Positions 1 to 8,915 of a stretch of 64,000 bases of DNA are shown here, one piece after another. The notes beneath the pieces were generated by a model that was given only the letters and a program-made list of their open reading frames with translations, had not been told where the DNA came from and searched no databases. The position numbers and the translations under genes were made by a program. Positions within the stretch are counted from its first letter, which is position 1. Every line of letters starts with the position of its first letter. The stretch is from Planktotalea arctica (GTDB lineage: Bacteria > Pseudomonadota > Alphaproteobacteria > Rhodobacterales > Rhodobacteraceae). The stretch covers positions 485,704 through 549,703 of the forward strand of contig NZ_MUHR01000005.1 in assembly GCF_002105285.1 (NCBI RefSeq), in the 5' to 3' direction.

Positions 1-366
1 CACCTTTTGCGCCAATAGATCGACCGCGCCGGAATGGGGATGACGCACGACCAGCAAGTCGGGGTGCATCGCGTTAAGCGTCATCGCGGTGTCGATCAGG
101 GTCTCGCCCTTTTTGATTGAACTGGCCTGCATCGCCATATTCATCACATCCGCGCCAAGGCGCTTTCCCGCGAGCTCGAAGCTCGCCTGCGTGCGGGTCG
201 AGTTTTCAAAGAACATATTGACCTGCGTCAGGCCCCTGAGTGCGTCGGAATGTTTGTGCGGCTGTCGGTTCAGATCGACGTAGTGATCTGCCAGATCGAG
301 CAACGTCGTAATCTCTGACGGGTGTAAATGCTCGATCCCGAGCAGGTGAGCTTGGGTGAAAGTCAT
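1..366 (-). CDS. pyrB: Aspartate carbamoyltransferase PyrB, N-terminal part (runs off the window)
   Basis: Catalyses carbamoyl phosphate plus aspartate to carbamoyl aspartate, the first committed step of pyrimidine synthesis in the cytoplasm. The 122 codons visible here begin at the ATG on the minus strand at 366 and stay open to the window edge. Residues 53-60 contain FENSTRTQ, the carbamoyl-phosphate-binding loop of the family. The lysines in SIKKGET (about 83-89) match the lysine that reaches into the neighbouring active site, and residues 108-111 contain RHPH, another substrate-binding stretch. About two thirds of the protein lies outside the window. The gene is divergent from the uracil-DNA glycosylase gene at 465, so the roughly 100 bp between them should carry both promoters. 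The identification is firm; nothing can be said about downstream partners such as pyrC. Confidence 0.93.
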   Translation of the reverse strand, partial: MTFTQAHLLGIEHLHPSEITTLLDLADHYVDLNRQPHKHSDALRGLTQVNMFFENSTRTQASFELAGKRLGADVMNMAMQASSIKKGETLIDTAMTLNAMHPDLLVVRHPHSGAVDLLAQKV

Positions 367-464
367 GACGGGCCCCGCTTTGGTTCGCGGCGTTATAGGC
401 GCGCGTGGCAGCTTGGGCAAGATGGGGCGTTTCCTATCTGTGCTGGGGGGAATAGGTTGGGAGT

Positions 465-1250
465 ATGGAATCGCAACTGGATTATCATACGGCCAAGGCG
501 CTGCTGGAATGGCAGGTGGAATTCGGTGTGACCGAGACCATCAGCGACGTGCCTGTGAACCGCTTTGAAGTGGCACCGGAGCCAAAGGCAAAACCGGTGC
601 TCGTGGCTGCGGCGCAAGCACGCGCTGCGCCTGTTCGCCCCATGCACCCTGCGCCTGTTGAGGTCGATGGAACCGTCTTGGCGCGCGCGGCATCTGCTGG
701 CGCACATGATATTGCGGCTTTGAAAGTGGCGATGGCGGGTTTTGAGGCTTGCGAGTTGAAGCGCGGCGCGCGCAATCTGGTCTTTGCTGACGGCACGCCG
801 GGCGCGCGCGTGATGGTGATCGGCGAAGCGCCCGGGCGCGAGGAGGACCGCGACGGGCTGCCCTTTGTTGGTGCTGCTGGGCAGTTGCTGGACAAGATGC
901 TCGGTGCGATTGATCTGAGCCGCACCGAAAATGCCTATCTCACCAATGTACTGCCGTGGCGTCCGCCGCAAAATCGTGAGGCGACGCCGGAAGAAATCGC
1001 GATGCTGTTACCTTTTCTTGAGCGCCACGTCACACTAGCCAAGCCCGATTTTCTGGTTCTGATGGGCAATGTTGCCTGTCAGGCGGTGCTGGGCAAGCGC
1101 GGCATCACGCGCCTGCGCGGTGAGTGGGACGAGGCGATGGGTCTGCCTGTGCTGCCCATGTTCCACCCCGCCTATTTGCTGCGCAACCCCGAGAAAAAGC
1201 GCGAGGCCTGGGCGGATTTGCTAAGCTTGAAAGTCCGCCTTCGTGATTGA
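465..1250 (+). CDS. Uracil-DNA glycosylase, family 4-like but without the Fe-S cysteines
   Basis: Removes uracil from DNA at the start of base excision repair. Of 261 residues, the first 80 or so are an Ala/Pro-rich extension. The catalytic core starts near residue 88 and has motif [17 protein letters not shown] (120-136), [11 protein letters not shown] (161-171) and the second active-site motif HPAYLLRNP (234-242), all diagnostic of family 4 and 5 glycosylases. Classical family 4 enzymes bind a 4Fe-4S cluster with four cysteines. Here only C96 corresponds to one; the CxxC partner is a lysine, the RPP-adjacent cysteine is W165, and the fourth is also replaced. The other cysteine, C205, is not at a ligand position. 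The stop overlaps the GTG start of the LysE gene by 8 bp, implying translational coupling. Confidence 0.88.
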   Translation: MESQLDYHTAKALLEWQVEFGVTETISDVPVNRFEVAPEPKAKPVLVAAAQARAAPVRPMHPAPVEVDGTVLARAASAGAHDIAALKVAMAGFEACELKRGARNLVFADGTPGARVMVIGEAPGREEDRDGLPFVGAAGQLLDKMLGAIDLSRTENAYLTNVLPWRPPQNREATPEEIAMLLPFLERHVTLAKPDFLVLMGNVACQAVLGKRGITRLRGEWDEAMGLPVLPMFHPAYLLRNPEKKREAWADLLSLKVRLRD

Positions 1251-1881
1251 TCCCCTTATTCTTTTGGCCTTCGTGCCAGCCGCCTTGCTGCTGAACCTGA
1301 CTCCGGGACCGGACATGATGTTCTGCCTCGGGCAGGGTTTGCGATCGGGGCCCGGCGCGGCGGTTGCCGCCAGTGCGGGCGTGTCGATGGGCGGGCTGGT
1401 TCACGTTTTGCTTGCTGGGCTGGGACTCAGCACCGCGATCGCGGCGCTGCCTCACACGCTTGATATCATTCGTTGGATTGGTGTCGCCTATCTGCTCTGG
1501 CTTGCCTGGAACAGTTGGGGCGCGCGCACCTCGCTTAAGGGGGCTGCCAAGGCCAAACCTCTCAGCGCGCCGCGTGCATTCTGGCAAGGCTTCATCGTTA
1601 ACCTGACCAATCCCAAATTCATCTTCTTCGTGCTCGCCTTCTTGCCGCAATTCGTTGATGCAGATCGCGGCGCGGTTTTGGGGCAGTTCCTCACGCTCGG
1701 CCTTGTCATTGGCGTTGGCGGTTTCTTCATCAATGGCGCAATTGGCGTGATGTCCGGCACTGCCATTCAAAAATTCGGGCAAGGTGGCCGTGCGGGGCTG
1801 CTGTTGTCGCGCATGAGCGCGCTGATCTTCATCGGGTTGGCGCTTCGTCTGGTTTGGTTTGAAAAAGGATCGCTGCAATGA
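1243..1881 (+). CDS. LysE/RhtB family amino-acid exporter
   Basis: Inner-membrane protein of 212 residues with about six hydrophobic segments, the usual size and shape of LysE/RhtB exporters. Near the N-terminus NLTPGPDMMF (about 18-27) matches the family signature around the first helix, and a conserved NLTNPK motif lies near residue 121. Such proteins export amino acids or derivatives such as homoserine or threonine; the substrate cannot be read from the sequence. Translation probably begins at GTG 1243, inside the end of the glycosylase gene. The stop overlaps the moaB start in an ATGA, so the three genes are very likely one transcript. There is no obvious functional link between DNA repair, export and cofactor synthesis, so the grouping may be historical. 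Confidence 0.88.
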   Translation: MIDPLILLAFVPAALLLNLTPGPDMMFCLGQGLRSGPGAAVAASAGVSMGGLVHVLLAGLGLSTAIAALPHTLDIIRWIGVAYLLWLAWNSWGARTSLKGAAKAKPLSAPRAFWQGFIVNLTNPKFIFFVLAFLPQFVDADRGAVLGQFLTLGLVIGVGGFFINGAIGVMSGTAIQKFGQGGRAGLLLSRMSALIFIGLALRLVWFEKGSLQ

Positions 1882-2420
1882 GCCGTATAAATGAAAACAA
1901 GCCCTTTGTTCCGGTTCGCATTGCGGTGCTCACTGTTTCTGACACGCGCCAGATTGCCGAGGACCGCTCTGGTGATGTGCTGGTGCAGCGCCTTTGTGAT
2001 GCAGGCCACAACCTTGCCGATCGCAAGATTATCCGCGATGAGCGGTCCGAAATCGCCGATCAACTGCGCGCTTGGTGCCGTGATGAAGCGGTCGATGTGA
2101 TCATTTCCACGGGTGGCACCGGCCTTACGGGGCGCGATGTCACGGTCGAAGCGCACCGAGATGTGTATGAGAAAGAGATCGATGCGTTCGGAATCGTGTT
2201 CACCCATGTGAGCATGGCCAAGATCGGTACATCGGCGGTGCAAAGCCGCGCGACGGGGGGCGTGGCGCTGGGCACATATCTGTTCGCGCTGCCCGGAAGT
2301 CCAGGTGCGTGCAAGGATGCCTGGGACGAAATTCTCGCATATCAGCTCGATTATCGCCACAAGCCCTGCAATTTCGTAGAAATAATGCCGCGCCTCGATG
2401 AACATTTGCGACGGAAATAG
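1878..2420 (+). CDS. moaB: Molybdenum cofactor biosynthesis protein MoaB
   Basis: MoaB/MogA-fold protein of 180 residues, the family that adenylylates molybdopterin before molybdenum insertion. The single MoCF-binding domain starts near residue 12 (VRIAVLTVSDTR). The molybdopterin-binding loop STGGTGLTGRDVT lies at about residues 76-88, and the C-terminal half carries LPGSPGACKDAW, typical of MoaB. The length matches MoaB rather than the longer MoeA. It starts in the ATGA overlap with the LysE gene. A molybdoenzyme operon (coxSLM) lies about 10 kb downstream, so a user of the cofactor is present. MogA is the close alternative, but the N- and C-terminal parts look more like MoaB. Confidence 0.9.
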   Translation: MSRINENKPFVPVRIAVLTVSDTRQIAEDRSGDVLVQRLCDAGHNLADRKIIRDERSEIADQLRAWCRDEAVDVIISTGGTGLTGRDVTVEAHRDVYEKEIDAFGIVFTHVSMAKIGTSAVQSRATGGVALGTYLFALPGSPGACKDAWDEILAYQLDYRHKPCNFVEIMPRLDEHLRRK

Positions 2421-2513
2421 CTGCACGGTGCGTATCACCCTAAATGTGACTGGATTTGCCATCTCAAATCGGGTCACTAGTTTAAGTACATTGTTGTTTA
2501 GGATCGCCCCGTC

Positions 2514-3971
2514 ATGAGATTTCTTCGTCAAAGCCTTTCGGGGCTGTTTTTGCTCGCCATGACAGGGGCGCTTCTGGTCTATGCCGGTTCGCTGGTCTAC
2601 GGTGCGGTGCAAGTGCGCATGGCAGAAGAGCCGCGCCCAACCCGTTCGCGCGAGCGGGTGTTTTCCGTGACGGTCATTCCTGCACAAATACAGCAGATCG
2701 AACCGGTTTTGACGGCGTTCGGGCAAATCGAAAGCGCGCGCACGCTTGATCTGCGCTCGGGCGCGTCGGGGACAATTCTGGAGATATCGGATAATTTCGT
2801 CGAAGGCGGCATCGTGCGCGCGGGCGAGCGACTGGTTCTGATTGATCCCGCCGAGGCGCAAAGTGCGCTGGACCGCGCCAGCAGCGATCTGAGCGATGCA
2901 AATCTAGAAGCGCGCGAAGCTGCGCGTGCCATCGGCCTTGCGCGCGATGAACTGACCGCAGCGCGCGAGCAAGCAGCGCTGCGCGTCAAAGCCTTTGAGC
3001 GCTCGCAAGACCTTGCCACACGGGGCGTTGGCACCTCCGCTACCGTCGAAACCGCCGAGCTTGCCGCCTCCAGCGCGCGCCAGGCGGTGCTTGCGCGCCG
3101 CCAATCGCTTGCGCAGGCCGAAGCGCGCATCGAACAAGCACAAACGCGCATTGCGCGGGCAGAGCTTGCTAAGGCCGATGCCCTTCGCAAACTGGAAAAC
3201 ACAGAAATTACTGCCGAATTCTCGGGTGCTTTGAGCGATGTCACCGCCTCGCGCGGGGGCTTGGTGTCGATCAACGAACGCCTCGCGCGCTTGATTGACC
3301 CTCAGGCGCTTGAGGTCTCGTTTCGCCTCTCTACGGCGCAATATGCGCGGCTTTTGAACGATCAGGGTGCGCTGGGAGCTGCGCCCGTCACCGTCGTTCT
3401 GGATGTGTTTGGCGCGGACCTTGTCGCGCGCGGCAAGCTAACACGCGACAGCGCTGCTGTCGGCGAGGGGCAGACCGGGCGCCTTGTCTTTGCCGCGCTT
3501 GAGGCTGCACCGGGGTTCAAACCGGGTGATTTCGTGCGCGTTGAAGTGACGGAGCCAAGCCTGAGCGGCGTGATCCGCTTGCCTGCGACGGCGCTCGGGG
3601 CGGATGGCAATGTGCTGGTCATCGGCATGGAGGACCGTCTTGAGACGGTGCCGGCCACGCTAGTGCGCCGTCAGGGCGATGATGTTCTGGTGCGCTCGCG
3701 CGGGTTGATGGGGCGCAACGTGGTCACCGCCCGCACGCCTTTGCTTGGTGCGGGGATCAAGGTCAATCCATTGACGGCCGAGGGCGCGCGCGAGATTGAA
3801 GAGCCGCAAATGCTTGAGCTTTCCGCCGAGCGGCGCGCGAAAATCCGCGCTTTCGTCGAGGCGAACAAGCGTATTCCGGATGAGGCCAAGGCGCGCATCC
3901 TGAGCCAGCTTTCAAAAGACAAGGTGCCTGCGCGTATGGTGGAGCGCCTTGAGGGGCGGATGGGGGGCTAG
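2514..3971 (+). CDS. RND efflux periplasmic adaptor (HlyD/MexA type)
   Basis: Membrane fusion protein of 485 residues that links an inner-membrane RND pump to an outer-membrane channel. An N-terminal hydrophobic segment (about 7-30) anchors it. The lipoyl half follows, with TFGQIE-like and GTILEI segments. Residues about 115-225 are a long Ala/Arg/Glu-rich helical hairpin (coiled coil), and then come beta-barrel segments around LIDPQALEVSFRLS. The last 50 residues (AEGAREIEEP to the end) are a charged helical tail unusual for adaptors of this type. The next gene, 3 bp downstream, encodes the pump. No outer-membrane channel gene is adjacent, so a shared TolC-type protein is likely used. A 93 bp gap after moaB may hold the promoter. 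Substrates are unknown. Confidence 0.88.
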   Translation: MRFLRQSLSGLFLLAMTGALLVYAGSLVYGAVQVRMAEEPRPTRSRERVFSVTVIPAQIQQIEPVLTAFGQIESARTLDLRSGASGTILEISDNFVEGGIVRAGERLVLIDPAEAQSALDRASSDLSDANLEAREAARAIGLARDELTAAREQAALRVKAFERSQDLATRGVGTSATVETAELAASSARQAVLARRQSLAQAEARIEQAQTRIARAELAKADALRKLENTEITAEFSGALSDVTASRGGLVSINERLARLIDPQALEVSFRLSTAQYARLLNDQGALGAAPVTVVLDVFGADLVARGKLTRDSAAVGEGQTGRLVFAALEAAPGFKPGDFVRVEVTEPSLSGVIRLPATALGADGNVLVIGMEDRLETVPATLVRRQGDDVLVRSRGLMGRNVVTARTPLLGAGIKVNPLTAEGAREIEEPQMLELSAERRAKIRAFVEANKRIPDEAKARILSQLSKDKVPARMVERLEGRMGG

Positions 3972-3974
3972 GAT

Positions 3975-6900
3975 ATGGCACGCACATTCGCACCCGGCTC
4001 GGGCGGTATCCTGAGCTATTTCACCCGCCACAAGACCCTGGCGAACCTTTTGCTGGTCGTGATGCTGGTCGCGGGACTGACGGCCATGCCCAAAATGCGT
4101 GCGCAGTTCTTTCCAGATGTGGTGGTCGATACGGTCTCTGTTTCGGTCACTTGGGACGGTGCGGGCGCAGAGGACGTGGACGCCGCCATCGTGCAGGTGA
4201 TCGAACCTGCGTTATTGTCGGTCGAGGGTGTGGACAGCTCCGATGCGAGCAGCCGCGAGGGGCGCGCATCGATCACCTTGGAGTTCGAACCCAATTGGGA
4301 CATGGCGCGCGCGGCGGATGATGTGCAATCCGCCGTCGACCTCGTCAGTGGCCTGCCCGATGAGGCCGAAGAGCCGGTGGTGCGGCGCGGCCAATGGCGC
4401 GACCGGGTGACCGACGTGGTGATCACCGGCCCTGTGGGTGTCGAGCAATTGGCGCTGTTCGCCGATGAACTGACCATCCGCCTCTTTGCCGAGGGTGTGA
4501 CGCGCACCACCATTCGCGGCGTGGCGGCGGGGCAGACTATCGTAGAAGTGCCCTCGAGCAATTTGATTTCCAACGATGTGTCCATGGCCGATATCGCCGC
4601 TGCCATCGCCTCCGAAGTGGATGCGGACCCTGCGGGCGATGTTTCCAGCGGCACGGCGCGTGTGCGCACGGGCGTGGAAAAACGCACGCCAGAGCAGATT
4701 GCGCAGATTGTTCTGCGCTCGGATGCAGATGGCTCAAAGCTGCGCATCGGCGATCTGGCCGAGCTGCGCCGCGAAGGCGTGGACCGCGACATGGGCTTTT
4801 TCGTGGGCGATGATCCGGCGATGACCATTCGCGTCGATCGCTCCGACAAGGGCGATGCGATCGGCATCCAGCATCAGGTCGAAGACGTCGCCGCCAAGAT
4901 GCAGGAAACCCTGCCCGAGGGGGTCGCGATCGAGCTGATCCGCACGCGCGCCGAATATATCAGCGGTCGTTTGAACATCCTGATCGATAATGCTCTGACC
5001 GGCCTCGCGCTTGTGGTGCTGCTGTTGTTCCTGTTCTTGAACGCGCGCACTGCGTTCTGGGTTGCCGCAGGCATCCCCGTGGCCTTGTTCGCGGCGATCG
5101 CGATCATGTATGTGTCCGGTCTCACGATCAACATGATCTCGCTTTTCGCGCTGATCATCACACTTGGCATCGTCGTGGATGATGCGATCGTGGTGGGCGA
5201 GCACGCGGATTACCGCGCGCGCGAACTGGGCGAGTCCCCTGTGGTCGCCGCCGAAAACGCGGCGCGGCGCATGTCGCTGCCTGTGTTCTCGGCGACGCTG
5301 ACCACGGTTATCGCGTTTTTCGGTCTTGTCTCGATCGGGGGGCGTTTCGGTGATCTGATCGGGGATATTCCCTTTACCGTGATTGCCGTTTTGATTGCCT
5401 CCCTTGCCGAGTGCTTTTTGATCCTGCCGCACCACATGAGCCATGCCCTTGCCCATAGTTCGAAAACCCATTGGTATGATCTGCCCAGCCGCGTCGTGAA
5501 CCGTGGTTTCGAGTGGGTACGCGATCAATTGTTCAAACCGCTTATGGCAGGCGTCATCTGGGCGCGATATACGGTCTTTGCTGGCGTCGTTCTGATCCTT
5601 GCGAGCCAGGTCACGCTTCTGATCAGCGGCGATGTGCAGTGGCGCTTCTTCAACGCGCCCGAGCGCTCGTCCGTGACCGGCAACTTTGCAATGGTCGAGG
5701 GCGCGAGCCGTAGCGACACCTTGGAGATGATGCGCGAGATGCAGCGCGCCACCGAGGAATTGGCGGCTAAATATGAAGCCGAGCACGGGCGCAATCCGCT
5801 GGATTACGTCATGGGCACTATTGGCGGCTCTGCGGGGCGCGCCATGGCTGGTTCGGACACCAAGGATAGCGACCTTCTGGGCGGGATTTCTATTGAGCTG
5901 ATCGAGGCGGATCTGCGTCCCTATTCCAGTTCTTCCTTCGTGGCGGAATTGCAGGATGCAGTCCGCCGGCATCCGCTGGTCGAGGATATCTCGTTCCGCT
6001 CATGGCGCAGCGGTCCGGGTGGCTCCGGGCTTGACGTGCAGTTCTTCGGCGCCAGTGCGGACACCTTGAAGAACGCCAGTCAGGCGCTGCAATCCGAACT
6101 CGCGCGCTTTCCGGAGGTTTCGGCAGTCGAGGACAATCTCGCCTACGATAAAGAAGAGTTGATCCTTGAGTTGACGGCGCAGGGTCAGGCGCTCGGCTTT
6201 ACCATCGATCAACTGGGCCGCGTTTTGCGTCATCGCCTTAACGGGATCGAAGCGGCCAGCTTTCCTGATGGACCGCGCAGCGCGACCATTCGTGTCGAAC
6301 TGCCCAGCGACGAGCTACGCGCGGATTTTCTTGATAGCACCTTGCTGCGCAGTCAGGCGGGCAGCTACGTGCCACTGGCCGATATTGTCAGCGTGGCGCA
6401 GCGCACCGGATTTTCCACGGTGCGGCGCGAGAACGGGGTTCGGTTGATTACTGTGACGGGCGATATTTCCGAGGATGACCCCGCCCGCGCGAGCGAAATC
6501 GAAGATGCGCTGGAGCAGCAAATCCTGCCGCGCATCGCCTCTGAGCTGCAGGTGGAATGGCGCCTTTCGGGGCAATCTGAGCAGGAGAACAGCTTTCTTA
6601 GCGATGCCATGACAGGGCTTATTCTTGCGCTCACAGGGATTTACCTTGTGCTGGCTTGGGTCTTTTCCAGTTGGACACGGCCCATGGTCGTGATGGCGGT
6701 GATTCCGTTTGGTTTGATCGGAACGATCTACGGTCATGCGGCTTGGGACGTGCCGCTTTCAATGTTCACCATCGTCGGACTTTTGGGAATGACCGGTATC
6801 ATCATAAACGATTCCATCGTTCTGGTGACGACGATCGACGAATATGCCGAAGATCGTGGGTTGATTCCCTCGATCATCGACGGAGCTGCGAACCGGCTGC

Positions 6901-7382
6901 GCCCTGTGATGCTTACCACGTTGACCACGGTCCTTGGCCTTGCACCGCTTTTGTTCGAACGTTCCAGCCAAGCACAATTCCTCAAGCCGACGGTGATCAC
7001 GCTGGTTTACGGGCTTGGCTTTGGCATGATCATCGTGCTGCTGGTTGTGCCGTCGCTGATTGCGATGCAATCGGATGTGCGCCGCCGCGTCGATGCGTTC
7101 AAACGCGGTCTTGGCTTTCGCGCCAAGGGGCCGCGCGCGATGCTGAACGCTTTGGCGGTGCTCAGCGCTGTCTGGCTTGCAGCGACGATGGGCTATGCGG
7201 CTGTCACCGGTACGCTTGTGGCTCCGCTTGGCGGGCTTGTTCCGGCTTTGGACGCTATGCCTGCGATGCTTGGGGCATTTGTGATCTTCGCACTTGGCAT
7301 GGTTGCGATGATTGTGCTGGTCTACGCAGCGTCGCTCGCGGCTCTCGTGATTTCACGGCGGCGGGCAGAGCAGAGGGTCTAG
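3975..7382 (+). CDS. RND family efflux permease (AcrB/HAE1 type) with a C-terminal extension
   Basis: Proton-driven inner-membrane pump of 1135 residues, normal RND being about 1030-1050. A first membrane helix near residue 20 is followed by a large periplasmic domain, then a helix block about 335-520 with IITLGIVVDDAIVVGEH, where the paired aspartates are the expected proton-relay residues of helix 4. A second periplasmic domain (about 560-860) and a second helix block (about 870-1025) follow, with TIVGLLGMTGIIINDSIVL. After the usual end (VPSLIAMQSDVRRR) about 100 more residues contain two extra hydrophobic segments. It pairs with the upstream adaptor. The convergent gene begins 9 bp after the stop. 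Substrates are unknown; lipophilic compounds are typical of the family. Confidence 0.9.
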   Translation: MARTFAPGSGGILSYFTRHKTLANLLLVVMLVAGLTAMPKMRAQFFPDVVVDTVSVSVTWDGAGAEDVDAAIVQVIEPALLSVEGVDSSDASSREGRASITLEFEPNWDMARAADDVQSAVDLVSGLPDEAEEPVVRRGQWRDRVTDVVITGPVGVEQLALFADELTIRLFAEGVTRTTIRGVAAGQTIVEVPSSNLISNDVSMADIAAAIASEVDADPAGDVSSGTARVRTGVEKRTPEQIAQIVLRSDADGSKLRIGDLAELRREGVDRDMGFFVGDDPAMTIRVDRSDKGDAIGIQHQVEDVAAKMQETLPEGVAIELIRTRAEYISGRLNILIDNALTGLALVVLLLFLFLNARTAFWVAAGIPVALFAAIAIMYVSGLTINMISLFALIITLGIVVDDAIVVGEHADYRARELGESPVVAAENAARRMSLPVFSATLTTVIAFFGLVSIGGRFGDLIGDIPFTVIAVLIASLAECFLILPHHMSHALAHSSKTHWYDLPSRVVNRGFEWVRDQLFKPLMAGVIWARYTVFAGVVLILASQVTLLISGDVQWRFFNAPERSSVTGNFAMVEGASRSDTLEMMREMQRATEELAAKYEAEHGRNPLDYVMGTIGGSAGRAMAGSDTKDSDLLGGISIELIEADLRPYSSSSFVAELQDAVRRHPLVEDISFRSWRSGPGGSGLDVQFFGASADTLKNASQALQSELARFPEVSAVEDNLAYDKEELILELTAQGQALGFTIDQLGRVLRHRLNGIEAASFPDGPRSATIRVELPSDELRADFLDSTLLRSQAGSYVPLADIVSVAQRTGFSTVRRENGVRLITVTGDISEDDPARASEIEDALEQQILPRIASELQVEWRLSGQSEQENSFLSDAMTGLILALTGIYLVLAWVFSSWTRPMVVMAVIPFGLIGTIYGHAAWDVPLSMFTIVGLLGMTGIIINDSIVLVTTIDEYAEDRGLIPSIIDGAANRLRPVMLTTLTTVLGLAPLLFERSSQAQFLKPTVITLVYGLGFGMIIVLLVVPSLIAMQSDVRRRVDAFKRGLGFRAKGPRAMLNALAVLSAVWLAATMGYAAVTGTLVAPLGGLVPALDAMPAMLGAFVIFALGMVAMIVLVYAASLAALVISRRRAEQRV

Positions 7383-7391
7383 TGTTCGGAT

Positions 7392-8204
7392 CTATTGGCC
7401 CGTGCAGCCAGAAATTTCGACTGCGCGGCTTTCACCCAGAACGGTGATGCGAATGCCGCTGCGGTTCAATATGAAAGGAGCGCCTTCGACGTGTTGAATT
7501 TGCGTGACAGACGACAAGGCGTTGCCGCTGCGTTTCATCTCGGGTTCGCCGACCCAGAGCAGCGGATCTGCGGTTTCGATTGCCATCGCTTCGCTACGCC
7601 CGACGCGGGGCAGGGTAAGGGTGGTTTTCAGCGCGACGCCGTCGCGCGTGGGCGAAATCCTGCATGTCACGTTTTGCGCGCCAGCCTCTTTGCCGGTGTC
7701 GGGACGATCGGCGAGCGCGGAGGCGATAAGCGCATCGCGCGCGCGGGCGGCGGCGGGAAGAACCGCGCGCACATTCAAGGTTTTTGGAATGCAGATGTCC
7801 TTGCAAATCCCAATCTCGATCTCGGCGTTCAGGGTAATGTCCTGCCCGCGCGCCGTTGGTACGATGCGCAGCGGCAGCACGACGCTGTCGTGATACACGA
7901 TCGAGCGCAGGCCGTTCTGCTCGTAGACTTCGGGGCGCGGCCAAAGCACCTGAAAACTTTTGAAATTACCCGAGCCGCTCATGTCGAAGTAGGGCGGAAT
8001 ACCCGCGTCGCCCGGCGCACGCCAATAGGTGTGCCAGCCCTGTTCAAGATCAAGGCGAATCGCGGCCATGTGACTACCATCGCTCTGGCGCCATCCGCTC
8101 AGAAGGGATGCGTCGATGATGTCGTCGAAATTCTGAGCTTGCGCGGCAATCGGCGCTGCGAGGCTCGCTATAAAGGTGAAGAGGGCAAGTTTACCTGTCA
8201 TTAA
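7392..8204 (-). CDS. Periplasmic DsbD-alpha-like (DsbD N-terminal domain) protein
   Basis: 270 residues if translation starts at ATG 8204, where the protein begins with a clear signal peptide (hydrophobic stretch then AAPIAAQAQ). A GTG at 8228 in frame gives eight more residues but has no ribosome-binding site, whereas AGCAGG precedes the ATG. The rest matches the immunoglobulin-like N-terminal domain found in DsbD and ScsB proteins: GWHTYWRAPGDAG near the start and GICKDICIP (about residues 134-142) with a C-x3-C pair that could be redox-active. There is no transmembrane DsbD domain and no thioredoxin domain in this gene or next to it, so the electron donor must be encoded elsewhere. Likely role: handling thiols or copper stress in the periplasm, inferred from the family. 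Confidence 0.78.
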   Translation of the reverse strand, partial: LMTGKLALFTFIASLAAPIAAQAQNFDDIIDASLLSGWRQSDGSHMAAIRLDLEQGWHTYWRAPGDAGIPPYFDMSGSGNFKSFQVLWPRPEVYEQNGLRSIVYHDSVVLPLRIVPTARGQDITLNAEIEIGICKDICIPKTLNVRAVLPAAARARDALIASALADRPDTGKEAGAQNVTCRISPTRDGVALKTTLTLPRVGRSEAMAIETADPLLWVGEPEMKRSGNALSSVTQIQHVEGAPFILNRSGIRITVLGESRAVEISGCTGQ

Positions 8205-8339
8205 ACCTGCTTGGCGCAGACTGCCCACGATGCCAAGTCACTAATTTGCGAGGATTCTTGCCGACACATGAAACTGCGCTTGCGCTGCAGAGCACCGCCG
8301 CACATCCTTGCGCAAGGTTTCCGAGATAAAAATAGCAGT

Positions 8340-8915
8340 ATGAGTATTCCAAATCCACCCACAGAACTAACAGGCAAGTGTTTGATCGCAATGCCGGATA
8401 TGCCTGACCCTCGCTTTCAGGGCAGTGTCATTTTCCTGTGTGCGCATTCCTCCGAAGGCTCTATGGGGCTGATCCTCAACAAGCGTATTCAGGACGTGCA
8501 ATTCGCTGATCTAACGGCGCAGCTTTCGATCCCCGAATCTGATCTTGCACAGGATCAATCCGTCTATTTCGGGGGGCCCGTCGAGCACGGTCGCGGTTTT
8601 GTTCTGCATTCGCGCGACTATTTTTCCGAGTTGTCGACGCTGCAGGTGGGCGAAGATTTTGCAATGACTGCGACGATCGATATTCTCGAAGATATCAATG
8701 CTGGCACGGGGCCGGAAAAGACGCTGGTCGCGCTGGGATATGCGGGCTGGGGCCCTGGCCAGCTGGAGACGGAGATCGCGCAGAATGGTTGGCTCATCGT
8801 TGAGGCGGAGCCGGAGATTGTTTTTGATACGGCCGATGCGAAGAAGTGGGCCGCCGCGCTGGCCGCGCTCGGCATCGATCCTGCAATCCTGTCGTTCAGC
8901 GGTGGGCGCGCCTAG
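8340..8915 (+). CDS. AlgH/YqgE (UPF0301) family protein
   Basis: 191-residue cytoplasmic protein of the AlgH/YqgE family, whose biochemical role is not established. The start chosen is ATG 8340 because the product (MSIPNPPTELTGK...) then has the family's usual length; the reading frame stays open for 129 bases upstream with no family similarity. Family hallmarks are LIAMPDMPDPRFQGSVIFLC near residue 17, SMGLILNKR near 45, FGGPVE near 79 and GYAGWGPGQLETEI near 137. The stop overlaps the convergent purK stop by 4 bp. No regulatory partner is adjacent. Older literature links AlgH to alginate regulation in Pseudomonas; nothing here supports that role. Confidence 0.9.
   Translation: MSIPNPPTELTGKCLIAMPDMPDPRFQGSVIFLCAHSSEGSMGLILNKRIQDVQFADLTAQLSIPESDLAQDQSVYFGGPVEHGRGFVLHSRDYFSELSTLQVGEDFAMTATIDILEDINAGTGPEKTLVALGYAGWGPGQLETEIAQNGWLIVEAEPEIVFDTADAKKWAAALAALGIDPAILSFSGGRA

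Noticed and set aside
4734..5972. Long minus-strand frame opposite the RND pump (412 codons)
   Set aside because: Shadow of a confident gene; low-complexity His/Arg/Asp-rich composition and no start signals.
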